Positions 36,921 through 45,900 of a stretch of DNA of 64,000 nucleotides are shown in pieces. Origin of the DNA: Micromonospora pisi (GTDB lineage Bacteria; Actinomycetota; Actinomycetes; Mycobacteriales; Micromonosporaceae); NCBI RefSeq assembly GCF_003633685.1, contig NZ_RBKT01000001.1:5518001-5582000 (forward strand). The letters are read 5' to 3'. Made by a program: the position numbers and the translations under genes. The notes under the pieces were generated by a model, which searched no databases, was not told where the DNA came from, and saw nothing but the letters and a program-made list of their open reading frames with translations. Each line of letters opens with the position of its first letter. The first letter of the stretch is position 1.

Positions 36921-37964
36921 GTGCCGACCGGATCAGCCAGAACCCTCGTACGCATGGCCGTGCTCGCCCTGCTCTGGGGATCCGGCTTCCTCTGGATCAA
37001 GCTCGCCCTCGACGGCGGCCTGACCCCGCTCCAGATCACCGTCACCCGGTGCGCTCTCGGCGCGGCCGTGCTGCTCGTCCTGGCGTACGCCGCCCGTCAG
37101 CGCCTGCCGCGCGGGCGCCGCACCTGGGCCCACCTCGTCGTGGCCGCCCTCTTCTGCAACGCCCTGCCGTTCTTCCTCTTCAGCGTCGGTGAGCAGACCG
37201 TCGACTCCGGAGTCGCGGGCGTGCTCAACGCCACCACACCGCTCTGGTCGCTGCTGATCGGTTTCGCGCTCGGCAGCGACCGCGACGTGCACCCGCTGCG
37301 GCTCACCGGTCTGGTGCTCGGCTTCGCGGGCACCCTGGTCATCTTCGCGCCCTGGCACCAGGCCGGCCTGACCAGTTGGGGCGCCCTGCTGCTGCTCGCC
37401 GCGGCGGCCAGCTACGCGGTCGCCTTCGCCTACATGGCCCGCCACCTCACCGGTGGACCGGGCGGCCCGCTCGCGCTCTCCGCCGCCCAGCTCCTCGCCG
37501 CGACCGGCCTGACCGCGCTCGCCCTGCCCGCCGGCGGGACCGGCCCGTCCACGCCGACCCTCACCGCGATCGTCGCGGTGATCGTCCTCGGCACCCTCGG
37601 TACGGGCATCACGTTCCACCTGAACGCCCGGCTCATCGCCGACGAAGGTCCGGTCACCGCTGCCACCGTCGGCTACCTGCTGCCGGTGGTCTCGGTGGCG
37701 CTGGGCGCGATCGTCCTCGACGAGCAGCTCAGCCTCCGAATCATCGCCGGCATGGCGGTGGTGCTGCTCGGCGTCGGCCTGACCCGTACCGGGCGGAACG
37801 GGTCCGCGTCCCGCCCGGCTCCGGCCTCCACTCCCAGTGCTCCCCGAACGGACGGATCATGCAGCCCGACTCACCCTGGCGGTTCCCCGACTTCCGCGTG
37901 CTCTTCGCCGCAAGCGCCGTCAGCCAGCTCGGCACCAACACCGGGTACGTCGCCATACCGCTGA
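36921..37964 (+). CDS. EamA/DMT-family transporter
   Basis: 347 residues with ten predicted helices in two EamA repeats, starting LVRMAVLALLWGSGFLWIKLAL and ending VVLLGVGLTRTG near 300. Members export amino acids, metabolites or drugs. GTG 36921 has GGAGG 5 nt upstream. The last 35 codons overlap the next gene's coding sequence in a different frame and are Ser/Pro rich without membrane character, so the real stop has probably been lost, or this is unusually deep overlap. Probably under control of the divergent LysR regulator. Confidence 0.88.
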   Translation: MPTGSARTLVRMAVLALLWGSGFLWIKLALDGGLTPLQITVTRCALGAAVLLVLAYAARQRLPRGRRTWAHLVVAALFCNALPFFLFSVGEQTVDSGVAGVLNATTPLWSLLIGFALGSDRDVHPLRLTGLVLGFAGTLVIFAPWHQAGLTSWGALLLLAAAASYAVAFAYMARHLTGGPGGPLALSAAQLLAATGLTALALPAGGTGPSTPTLTAIVAVIVLGTLGTGITFHLNARLIADEGPVTAATVGYLLPVVSVALGAIVLDEQLSLRIIAGMAVVLLGVGLTRTGRNGSASRPAPASTPSAPRTDGSCSPTHPGGSPTSACSSPQAPSASSAPTPGTSPYR

Positions 37965-39142
37965 TCACGATAACCACACTCGACGCGAGTCCCAGACAGG
38001 TCGGTGCACTCGCCACCCTCAGCACCGTCGCCTTCCTCCTGATCGGACTCCCCGCCGGGGCGTGGGTGGACCGGATGCGTCAGCGCCGGTTGCTGATCGT
38101 CGCCGACCTGGCCCGCGCGGCCCTGTACGCCTCCATCCCGCTGGCCTGGTCGCTGGACGCGCTCACGCTCGGGCAGCTCTATCTGGTGGTCCTGCTGGGC
38201 GGCTGCGCCACCGTCTTCTTCGACGTCGCCTCGCAGACCGTGCTGCCGCAACTCGTCGGCCGTGGCGGCCTGGTCCAGGCGAACGCGGCCATGGTGAGCC
38301 TGATCGCCGCCGGCAACGTGGCTGGCCGGGGAGCGGGCGGAGGGCTGGTGCAGTTGCTCACCGCACCGCTGGCCGTGGCAGGTACGGCGGTCGCGTACCT
38401 GGCTGCCGCGTACCGGCTCACCGCGTTGCGACGTACGCCGCCCGCGCCGGTTCCGGAGCGGCGCACCCGGCTCGGCGCCCAGATCGGGGCCGGCCTGCGG
38501 CACGTTTTCGGCAACCGGGAACTGCGGGCCCTCGGTCTCACCGCGGCACTGGGCAACTTCGGCTCGCAGGTGGTCAACACCATGCTGCCGGTGCTGTTCG
38601 TCCGCGAGTTGGGGCTCCCCGCCGGCGTGCTCGGCCTGTTCTGGGCGGTGGGCGGGGTAGGGCTCCTGCTGGGTGCCCGGTGTGCCCGCCCGCTCGGGGC
38701 CCGCCTCGGTATCGGTCGCACGCTGGGTCTGGTCGGACTCTGCCTGGCGCCGGCCGGGCTGCTCGTACCGTTGATCGATCGTGGCCCCTGGTTGTGGTTG
38801 GCCGGGGCGGGCTGGGTGTTGGCGCTGTTCAAGACCGGTGTGGACAACGTGCTCGGGGTGAGCCTGCGGCAGCGGATGACACCGGACGACCTGCTCGGGC
38901 GGATGAACGCCACCTTCCGCTTCCTGCTCACCGGCGCACTCGCGCTCGGGGCGGCGGCGGCGGGCCTGGTCGGCGAGCTGACGGATGCCCGTACGACGCT
39001 CTGGGTGGGGGCCGCCTTCATGGCGGCGGCGTTCCTGCCGGTTTTTCTCTCTCCGGTCCGTACCCGTCTTGACCTGCCGGAACAGCGGCGGACACCGGGT
39101 GGCGGGGCGCCTGCGGACGGGGTGCTGGCGCATCGACGGTGA
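37859..39142 (+). CDS. MFS transporter (drug-efflux-like)
   Basis: 427 residues with 12 membrane helices. The first begins FRVLFAASAVSQLGTNTGYVAIPLITI, motif A appears as LIGLPAGAWVDRMRQRRLLIVADLAR, and the second half starts at RELRALGLTAALGNFGSQ. This is the MFS group often annotated as macrolide or enterobactin exporters. ATG 37859 lies 106 nt inside the EamA gene, with GGACGGA before it, so the two transporters are translationally linked. The C-terminus is short and hydrophilic. Substrate unknown. Confidence 0.88.
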   Translation: MQPDSPWRFPDFRVLFAASAVSQLGTNTGYVAIPLITITTLDASPRQVGALATLSTVAFLLIGLPAGAWVDRMRQRRLLIVADLARAALYASIPLAWSLDALTLGQLYLVVLLGGCATVFFDVASQTVLPQLVGRGGLVQANAAMVSLIAAGNVAGRGAGGGLVQLLTAPLAVAGTAVAYLAAAYRLTALRRTPPAPVPERRTRLGAQIGAGLRHVFGNRELRALGLTAALGNFGSQVVNTMLPVLFVRELGLPAGVLGLFWAVGGVGLLLGARCARPLGARLGIGRTLGLVGLCLAPAGLLVPLIDRGPWLWLAGAGWVLALFKTGVDNVLGVSLRQRMTPDDLLGRMNATFRFLLTGALALGAAAAGLVGELTDARTTLWVGAAFMAAAFLPVFLSPVRTRLDLPEQRRTPGGGAPADGVLAHRR

Positions 39143-39171
39143 GTCGCCTTCCTGACCCAATGATGTTTCGC

Positions 39172-39201
39172 TCGACAATAGTGTGTGGCACACAGTATGG
39201 T
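39172..39201 (+). promoter_or_regulatory. PadR-type operator within a leaderless promoter
   Basis: -35 TCGACA (39172-39177) and -10 TATGGT (39196-39201) are 18 bp apart, with the PadR start codon 7 nt after the -10. The spacer is filled by a 21-bp perfect palindrome centred on G39188: ATA, then TGTGTG, centre G, CACACA, then TAT (39178-39198). This fits direct autorepression by PadR. Confidence 0.8.
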
Positions 39202-39208
39202 GTGACGC

Positions 39209-39550
39209 ATGGCGAACGACGACATCCTGCGAACGCACCTCCAGGAGCTGAGGCGGGGCACCGTGGTCGCGGCGAGCCTCGTCGCGCTACGCCGACCCGA
39301 CTACGGATACGCGCTGCTCCAGCGACTCACGGAGCACGGATTTCCAGTGGACGCCAACACCCTGTATCCGCTGCTCCGACGGCTCGAAGAGCAGGGCCTG
39401 CTGACCAGCGAGTGGAACACCGACGAAAGCCGGCCGCGCAAGTTCTACCGCACCAGCGACGAGGGTGAGTCCATCCTGGGACGACTCCTCGGCGACCTCG
39501 CGGCCATCCAGACCTCCATGACCGGGCTGATCGAAGGAGTCGACCGATGA
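39209..39550 (+). CDS. PadR family transcriptional regulator
   Basis: 113 residues, the size of the small PadR-s2 class. Winged-helix features: LRRGTVVAASLVALRRPDYGYALLQRL, VDANTLYPLLRRLEEQGLLTSEW, then the wing RPRKFYRTSDEG and a C-terminal dimer helix. It overlaps the downstream HAAS membrane-protein gene by 4 nt, the standard PadR/HAAS pairing. The palindrome between its own -35 and -10 is a clear operator candidate. The leaderless start leaves no room for a ribosome binding site. Confidence 0.95.
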   Translation: MANDDILRTHLQELRRGTVVAASLVALRRPDYGYALLQRLTEHGFPVDANTLYPLLRRLEEQGLLTSEWNTDESRPRKFYRTSDEGESILGRLLGDLAAIQTSMTGLIEGVDR

Positions 39551-40500
39551 ACACCCTCACCGACCGCTACCTCGCCGCGACCCTGCAATCGGTGCCGGCC
39601 CAACGCCGCGACGAGATCGCCACCGAACTCCGCGGCTCGATCGAAGACATGATCGAGGACCGGACCGGGAACGGACAGGACCCCGTCGCCGCCGAGCGCG
39701 AGGTGCTCACCGAACTCGGCAACCCCGAGCGGCTCGCCGCCCGTTACGCCAACCACCGGTTGCAGCTCATCGGCCCCACCTACTACCTGATCTGGCGACG
39801 GCTGCTGCGCCTCGGGCTCTCCTTCATCCCGGCGATCGTCGCCGTCGTGGTCGCGGTCGTCAACGTGGCCGACGGAAACTCGATCGGTGGCGCCATCGGC
39901 AGCGGGATCGGCAGTGCGATCGAGGTGGCGGTCCACATCGCCTTCTGGACCACCCTGACCTTCGCCATCTTCGAACGTGTCAGCCCGGCGGTGAAACTGC
40001 CCGACTGGAACGTCGACCACCTCGCCGACGTCCCGGTCAACCGCCAGATAACCCTCGCCGACACCATCGCCTCCGTCGCCGCCATCACGGTCTTCATCGG
40101 CTATCTGGTCCTGCAACATTTCGAGTCGTGGGTGACGACCGAGGACGGCGCCAACATCCCGATCATCGACCCGGCGCTCTGGACGTCCTGGCTGCCGGCT
40201 CTCATCGCCGTCCTGGTTGTCAGCATGGTCTTCGAGATCGTGAAGTACCGCGTCGGGCAGTGGACCTGGCCGCTCTTCGGCGGCAAGCTCCTGCTGAACC
40301 TGGCGTTCGCGGTGCCGGCGCTCTGGCTGCTCCTCACCGACCGGCTGCTCAGCCCGGCCTTCGTGGAGCGGTTCGAGTGGCTCGGCAAGGGCGACAACCT
40401 CGACACGGTCGCCGCCATCACCGTCGTGAGCACCGCCGTCATCCTCATCTGGGACATGGTCGACACCGCACTCAAGACCCGGCGCAGCGCCAACGCCTGA
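39547..40500 (+). CDS. HAAS-domain membrane protein, PadR partner
   Basis: 317 residues. The N-terminal 70 form a HAAS helical domain (TDRYLAATLQSVPAQRRDEIATELRGSIEDMIEDR ... EVLTELGNPERLAARYANH), followed by about six membrane helices (88-110, 125-145, 175-195, 215-240, 255-275, 295-312). HAAS proteins sit next to PadR regulators and are thought to sense or relay envelope state. It ends in a hairpin terminator (40520-40554), so the operon is two genes. Confidence 0.88.
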   Translation: MNTLTDRYLAATLQSVPAQRRDEIATELRGSIEDMIEDRTGNGQDPVAAEREVLTELGNPERLAARYANHRLQLIGPTYYLIWRRLLRLGLSFIPAIVAVVVAVVNVADGNSIGGAIGSGIGSAIEVAVHIAFWTTLTFAIFERVSPAVKLPDWNVDHLADVPVNRQITLADTIASVAAITVFIGYLVLQHFESWVTTEDGANIPIIDPALWTSWLPALIAVLVVSMVFEIVKYRVGQWTWPLFGGKLLLNLAFAVPALWLLLTDRLLSPAFVERFEWLGKGDNLDTVAAITVVSTAVILIWDMVDTALKTRRSANA

Positions 40501-40519
40501 CCGATCCCGGCAGCACCCC

Positions 40520-40554
40520 ACCGGTCCGACACGCACCCAGCGTGCCGGACCGGT
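40520..40554 (+). terminator. Hairpin terminator after PadR/HAAS operon
   Basis: 15-bp arms (40520-40534 starting ACCGGTCCGACACGC, and 40540-40554) pair at 14 of 15 positions around a 5-nt loop, ending in TTT. Confidence 0.7.
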
Positions 40555-40570
40555 TTCCTGCGCGAGCGCG

Positions 40571-40705
40571 TCAGGCGGCGGCTACCCGGGCGGCGTGGAA
40601 GACATCGGCAGGTAGTGGCTGGTCGAGGCGCCAGAAGATCCGCATCGGCCGGTTACCGGTGTGCCCCTCGTACGTCCCGGGTGGTCCGCCGGTCCCCGCC
40701 GCCAC
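40571..40705 (-). CDS. Possible small ORF, 44 codons
   Basis: This lies in a 374-bp gap. A minus-strand frame from GTG 40705 to TGA at 40571 shows normal high-GC codon use and a protein-like sequence (GTYEGHTGNRPMRIFWRLDQ, then a short Ala-rich end). GAGG sits only 3 nt before the GTG. It may be a real small protein or the tail of a lost gene. The rest of the gap shows nothing. Confidence 0.3.
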   Translation of the reverse strand: MAAGTGGPPGTYEGHTGNRPMRIFWRLDQPLPADVFHAARVAAA

Positions 40706-40874
40706 GTACCTCGGCTTCGACGGGCGCCCGGCGCCTGCGCCCGCCGCCTGACCCGGTGAGACTGCCCGGGCGGTGACGGGCCGTCCGGAACCTGCCGGTA
40801 GGGGCGATTGTTCACCTGGGCCCGATACCCTCGCGGACGACCCGGATCATCCCGTCCTGATGGTGAGGCAATCG

Positions 40875-41273
40875 ATGACCCCACCCGCCGCCCGATTCGC
40901 CGTGTCGATGCTGCTGATCACCGCCCTCGCCGGCTGTGGCGACACCTCTGCGGAACCCCGCACCCCGGCCCCCTCGTCGTCCACGATGGACGCCCCTCGG
41001 GAGACCCACATCCTGGTCCTCTCGGCGACCGGGACAGCCACCCTGGAGAACGTCAGGTACGTGGTTAACGGCGAGACAGTGGAGGAGACGACCGCGAGGC
41101 TGCCGTGGGAGAAGACCTTCCAGATCGAGTCGGGATCGTGGGAGCTGGTGATCCGGCACGGCGCCGGAGACGTCAGGGCGGTCGCCACCGTCGACGGGAA
41201 TCTGTTCACCCAGGGCGCCGGTGGCGGTGACGGCACCGGCCAGCTACAGCTCTCCGGGTCGATCGACGGCTGA
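40875..41273 (+). CDS. Lipoprotein with MmpS-like beta-sandwich domain
   Basis: 132 residues. A lipoprotein signal ends LLITALAGC, with the lipidated Cys near 20, then a Pro/Ser linker. The domain (about 45-132) has the MmpS-type pattern: TATLENVRYVVNGETVEETTARLPWEKTFQIESGSWELVIRHG ... VRAVATVDGNLF. Mycobacterial MmpS proteins work with RND transporters, but none is nearby; single MmpS-like lipoproteins are common in actinomycetes. ATG 40875 has GTGAGG 6 nt upstream. Convergent with the HxlR gene, 13 bp away. Confidence 0.75.
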   Translation: MTPPAARFAVSMLLITALAGCGDTSAEPRTPAPSSSTMDAPRETHILVLSATGTATLENVRYVVNGETVEETTARLPWEKTFQIESGSWELVIRHGAGDVRAVATVDGNLFTQGAGGGDGTGQLQLSGSIDG

Positions 41274-41286
41274 CGCCCCCGGGAAC

Positions 41287-41667
41287 CTAGCGGGCGCTGG
41301 TGGTGTTGACCTCGTCCTGCACCAGTTCGATGAGATCCACGATCTTGGCGGCCACGCGTTCGCCGAACGGGGTCAGGCTGTATTCGACGTGCGGCGGGAT
41401 GGTGGCCTGTACGTCCCGGTGGACCAGGCCGTCGCGCTCCAGGCCCTGAAGGGTCTGGGAAAGCATCTTCTCGCTGACCCCGTCGACCCGGCGACGCAAC
41501 GCGTTGAAGCGGTAGGCGCCTTCGTGCAGGGCGGCCAGCGCGAGCATGCCCCACTTGCCGGCCATGTTCTCCACGATGCGTCGGGACGAGCAGTCGCGCG
41601 CGAAGACGTCGGCGACCATCGCGTCGTCGCCATCGTACCCGTCGTCAACTGCTGCGGGGGTGGTCAT
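41287..41667 (-). CDS. HxlR family redox-type transcriptional regulator
   Basis: 126 residues. Winged HTH of the HxlR/YodB class (WGMLALAALHEGAYRFNALRRRVDGVSEKMLSQTLQGLERDGLVHRDV ... PPHVEYSLTPFG). Cys26, just before the first helix (ARDCSSRRI), is in the place of the redox-active cysteine of YodB/QorR, suggesting response to quinones or disulfide stress. It is divergent from a quinone-reductase-like gene, the same pairing as QorR/QorA. A perfect 8-bp inverted repeat flanks the promoter region between them. Confidence 0.92.
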   Translation of the reverse strand: MTTPAAVDDGYDGDDAMVADVFARDCSSRRIVENMAGKWGMLALAALHEGAYRFNALRRRVDGVSEKMLSQTLQGLERDGLVHRDVQATIPPHVEYSLTPFGERVAAKIVDLIELVQDEVNTTSAR

Positions 41668-41726
41668 GGCTTCTACGGTAGCCGCCACGGGGGCACGGCG
41701 GATGGTGACGGCACTCACCATTCACT

Positions 41727-41772
41727 TGGCACTGTCGAAAAGTTAGTACATGCTTCCTGGTGGGCAGTGCCA
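41727..41772. promoter_or_regulatory. Inverted repeat between HxlR and quinone-reductase-like genes
   Basis: Perfect arms TGGCACTG (41727-41734) and CAGTGCCA (41765-41772), 30 bp apart, in the divergent promoter region. The centre is AT-rich (AAAAGTTAGTACATGC) and probably holds the promoters. Likely binding sites for the HxlR repressor, by position. Confidence 0.5.
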
Positions 41773-41797
41773 TCGTCGCGTCAACCAAGGAGCAATC

Positions 41798-42661
41798 ATG
41801 ATCGTCGTTACCGGGGCCACCGGGCATCTCGGCCAACTCGTCGTCGACGAGCTGATCACGCGGGGCGTACCCGCCGGAGAGATCGTCGCGGCCGTACGTA
41901 GCCCGGAGAAGGCGGCCGGTCTCGCCGCGCGCGGCGTACAGGTTCGGCGCGCCGACTACAACGAGCCGGAGAGCCTGGCCGCCGCGCTCGCCGGTGCGGA
42001 GAAGGTGCTCCTCATCTCCGGCAGCGAGGTCGGGCAGCGGGTGGCCCAGCACCGCAACGTCGTCGAGGCGGCCAAGGCGGCAGGCGTGCGGCTGCTGGCG
42101 TACACCGGCACTCTGAACGCCGACGTCACCGAGATCATGCTGGCGGACGAGCACAAGGCGACCGAGGTGGTCATCCGTGAGTCGGGTGTGCCGTTCGTCT
42201 TCCTGCGCAACGCCTTCTACTTCGAGGTCTACTCGGCCAACTTCCCGGCCGCCCTGGAGCACGGCGCGCTGATCGACGCCGTCGGCGACGCCCAGCTCTC
42301 GGTCGCGACCCGGGCCGACTTCGCTGGCGCGGCGGCGGCGGTGCTCGTCACCGAGGGGCACGAGAACAAGGTGTACGAGCTGGGCGGCGAGCCGAGCTTC
42401 ACGATGGCCGAACTCGCCACGGAGTTGTCCCGGCAGAGCGGCCGGACCGTGGTCTACAACAACCTCTCAGTGGCCGAGTACGCCGCTTTCCTGGCCAGCG
42501 TCGGTCTGCCGCAGGCGATCGCGGACATCTTCGCGGACGCGAGCGGCGGTGCGTCGCGGGGTGACGGGTTCACCGACAGCGGTGACCTGTCGCGCCTGTT
42601 GGGTCGCCCCACCACCCCGCTCACCGACGCCGTCGCCGCCGCACTCAAGGGCCTTGGCTGA
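41798..42661 (+). CDS. NmrA-type NAD(P)-binding protein, QOR2-like quinone reductase
   Basis: 287 residues, an atypical short-chain dehydrogenase. It opens with the dinucleotide-binding motif IVVTGATGHLGQLVVDEL, followed by VRSPEKAAGL and LLISGSEVGQRVAQHRNVVEAAKAAGV, and lacks a YxxxK catalytic pair, as in QOR2/NmrA proteins. Likely an NAD(P)H:quinone oxidoreductase protecting against quinones. ATG 41798 has AAGGAG 6 nt upstream. Divergent HxlR control is strongly suggested. A hairpin follows at 42715. Confidence 0.88.
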   Translation: MIVVTGATGHLGQLVVDELITRGVPAGEIVAAVRSPEKAAGLAARGVQVRRADYNEPESLAAALAGAEKVLLISGSEVGQRVAQHRNVVEAAKAAGVRLLAYTGTLNADVTEIMLADEHKATEVVIRESGVPFVFLRNAFYFEVYSANFPAALEHGALIDAVGDAQLSVATRADFAGAAAAVLVTEGHENKVYELGGEPSFTMAELATELSRQSGRTVVYNNLSVAEYAAFLASVGLPQAIADIFADASGGASRGDGFTDSGDLSRLLGRPTTPLTDAVAAALKGLG

Positions 42662-42714
42662 TCCGATGGTTCGGGTGACTCACCCGTCCACGTGACAGCG
42701 CGGCAACACCTGGG

Positions 42715-42740
42715 CGCCTCTGGTCTTCGTACCGGAGGCG
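42715..42740 (+). terminator. Hairpin terminator after QOR2-like gene
   Basis: Arms CGCCTCTGGT and ACCGGAGGCG pair over 10 bp (one T-G wobble) around loop CTTCGT, 54 nt after the stop codon. A separate 15-bp palindrome (CGGGTGA-C-TCACCCG) sits at 42672-42686. Confidence 0.55.
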
Positions 42741-42794
42741 TCCATGTTCTTGTCCGTCCAGCCCCGAGAGTCGGGTCTACGGCCCGCTAAATGA

Positions 42795-42864
42795 CATGCA
42801 AAGTACCCATGACGTTACGAGCTTGTTTCCAAGATGAACGTTGGGTTACAGGTACTTCTGCATG
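42795..42864 (+). promoter_or_regulatory. Nested hairpin element upstream of secreted subtilase
   Basis: Outer arms CATGCAAAGTACC (42795-42807) and GGTACTTCTGCATG (42851-42864) pair over 13 bp with one bulge. Inside them ACGTT pairs with AACGT, and CTTG with CAAG around a TTTC loop. The element is far lower in GC than its surroundings and lies 76 nt before the protease start codon. It may be a structured leader RNA or a composite operator; it matches no riboswitch that I recognise. Confidence 0.45.
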
Positions 42865-42940
42865 ATCCATAACGCTCCTACGTTTCGGGCCACCGTCACC
42901 AGTCTGTGGCGGCCGTCACCCGAACGCGGAGGACAACTAC

Positions 42941-45900
42941 GTGCGACAACCGAAAGCGCAATGGTCCGGACGAACCAGGCGTGGGGTCAGCATGCTGGCC
43001 ACCGCGACACTGGTCGCGGCCGGCCTGACGAGCCTGGCGGGGAGCGCCGCCGCAGCCCCGGCGGCCAGCAGCGGACCGACTGCCCGCTACCTCGTGCAAC
43101 TCGACGGCGAACCGCTGGCCACGTACACCGGCGGCGTCGCCGGGATCGCGGCGACCAAGCCGACCGAGGGTGGCAAGCTCAACCGGAACTCCGGCAGCGC
43201 CAAGGCGTACCGGGATCACCTGCGCCAGGAGCGCGACACCGTACTGAAGGATGTCGGTCTTCCGGCCGGCAAGCCCACGGTCACGCTGGAGACCGCGTTC
43301 AACGGTTTCGCCGTGGACCTCACTGGTCCGCAGGTCGCCCGGCTGCGCGCCACCCGAGGCGTACGGGCGGTGTACGAGAACCGGAAGGTGCACGCCACCA
43401 CCTCGCACACCCCGGACTACCTCGGCCTGACCGGCCAGGGTGGGGCGTGGCAGCAGCAGTTCGGCGACGTCGCCCACGCGGGCGAGGGCACCATCGTCGG
43501 CGTCATCGACAGCGGCTTCTGGCCGGAGAGCGCGAGCTTCGCGCCGTTGCCGACCCCGCGACCCGACCAGGCGATCATCGACGCCAAGTGGAAGGGCACC
43601 TGCGACGTCGGCATCGAGGCGCCGGTCAGCTGCAACAACAAGGTGATCGGTGCCCGCTGGTACAACGACAGCGGGATCGCCGACCTCTTCCCCGACGAGT
43701 TCTCCTCGCCCCGTGACCGCAACGGCCACGGCACCCACACGGCGAGCACCGCCGCCGGCAACCACGACGTATCGGCGGTCTCGGGCAGCCAGGACCTCGG
43801 CAAGATCTCCGGCATGGCGCCGGCCGCCCGGCTCTCGATCTACAAGGCCCTGTACGACGACGGCGCCGGCTCGGCCAGTGGCTCCGAGATCGACATCGTG
43901 CACGCCATCGACGACGCGGTCGCGGACGGCGTCGACGTGATCAACTACTCGATCGGTGACGACAGCGAGCGGTTCGGCGCGATCGACGCGACGTTCTTCA
44001 ACGCCGCGGCCGCCGGGGTCTTCGTCTCCGCCGCCGCCGGCAACGCCGGCCCGACGGCCGGCACCGTGGACAACTCGACTCCGTGGGTCACCACGGTCGC
44101 CGCCAGCACCACCGACCGGCAGAACACCCGCAAGCTCACCCTCGGCAACGGCACCGTCATCACCGGCGCCGGCCTGGGTGAGACCGGCGTCGGGTCGGCG
44201 CCGCTGGTCTTCTCCCGGGTCAGCGGGCCCAACCCGGAGGACACCTACAACGCCGAACTCTGCGCCGACGACTCGCTCGACCCGGCCAAGGTCAAGGGCG
44301 CCATCGTGCTCTGCATGCGCGGCGAGATTCCGCGTACGGACAAGAGCATCGAGGTGGCCCGTGCCGGCGGTGTCGGCATGGTGCTCTACAACGACACGCT
44401 GAACTCCCTCAACGCGGACGTGCAGACGGTGCCGACGGTGCACGTCAACGAGATCGACCTCGCCACGATCAGCGCGTACGTCGCTGCCGGCAACGCCACG
44501 GCGGCCATCTCGGCCTCCACCCTGGAGACGGTCGAAGGTCCCGGGGTCGCCGCGTTCTCCTCGGCGGGCCCGTCGAACATGAACGCCGGTGACCTGCTCA
44601 AGCCGGACATCAGCGCCCCCGGACAGGACATCGCCGCCGCGTTCTCGCCGGCCGGCGGCGGCAACAACTTCGCCCTGGAATCGGGTACGTCGATGGCCGC
44701 GCCGCACATCGCCGGCATCGCCGCCCTGCTGCTCGCCAAGCACCCCGACTGGTCGCCGGCGACGGTCCGCTCCGCACTGATGACCAGCGCGGTCGACACC
44801 ACCGACAAGGGCAACCCGACCAAGATCGGCACCTACGACGCCACCCCGCTCAACTACGGCGCCGGCCAGGTGCGGCCGGGCAGTGCCTTCGACCCGGGTC
44901 TGGTCTTCGACTCCGGTGCTAAGGACTGGATGCGCTACCTCTGCGGCGTTGCCGCACGCGGCACCGAGTACGTGGAGATGGAGGGCTGCGACACGATCGG
45001 CACGATCGACACCGCGCAGCTGAACTACCCCTCGATCTCGATGGGCCGGATGGTCGGCAAGCAGACGGTCATCCGTACCGTCACCAACGTCAGCGACAAG
45101 GTCAGCGCGTACACCTCCTCGGTGCAGGCGCCCCCGGGCTACTCGGTGAAGGTCACCCCGGCCAAGATTCACATTCGTCCCGGTAAGACCGAGAGCTTCA
45201 AGGTCGAGATCACCAACACCGGTGGCGCGTTCGACACCTGGGTCGACGGTGCGCTGACCTGGCGCGACGAGTACCAGCACAACGTGCGGATTCCGCTGGT
45301 CGTACACAACTCGGGGCTGGTCACGCCCGACACGATCACCGGCACCGGCACCTCCGGCGACGCCCGGATCGCCGCCGAGGTCGGCTACCAGGGACAGCTC
45401 ATCTCGCAGCTCATCGGCCTGACCGCGGGCACCGGCAACGCGGTCACCCTGGACGGCAGCAGCCCCTCCTGGGACTGGAGCTCCTCGAACAACCTGCCGG
45501 TGCCGCTGCCCCCGTCGATGTACAAGAGCACCGTGCACGTGCCGGCCGGCACCATCAACCCGCACGTACGGGTGACGTCGCAGTTGCCCGCCTGCTCGGC
45601 CATCGACTGGGAGGACGAAGAGGGCGTCATGCCCTGCGTGGAGTTCAGCGTCGACGTCTATGACACCGCCGGCAAGTTCGTCACCGCCACCGTCAGCGGT
45701 CGCGCCGGCGCCACGGTGACGCTGCCGGAAGGCGCCGGGGACTACATCCTCGTCGTCGAGCAGAACTTCGTCGAGAACCTGCCCGCCGGGCAGGAGACGA
45801 ACACGTACACCGTCACCACCTACCTGCCGGGCGCGCCGGGCACCGCCACCGGCAAGCTCACCATCGACCCGAAGCAGCGCAGTGTGCAGGCGGGTGCGAC

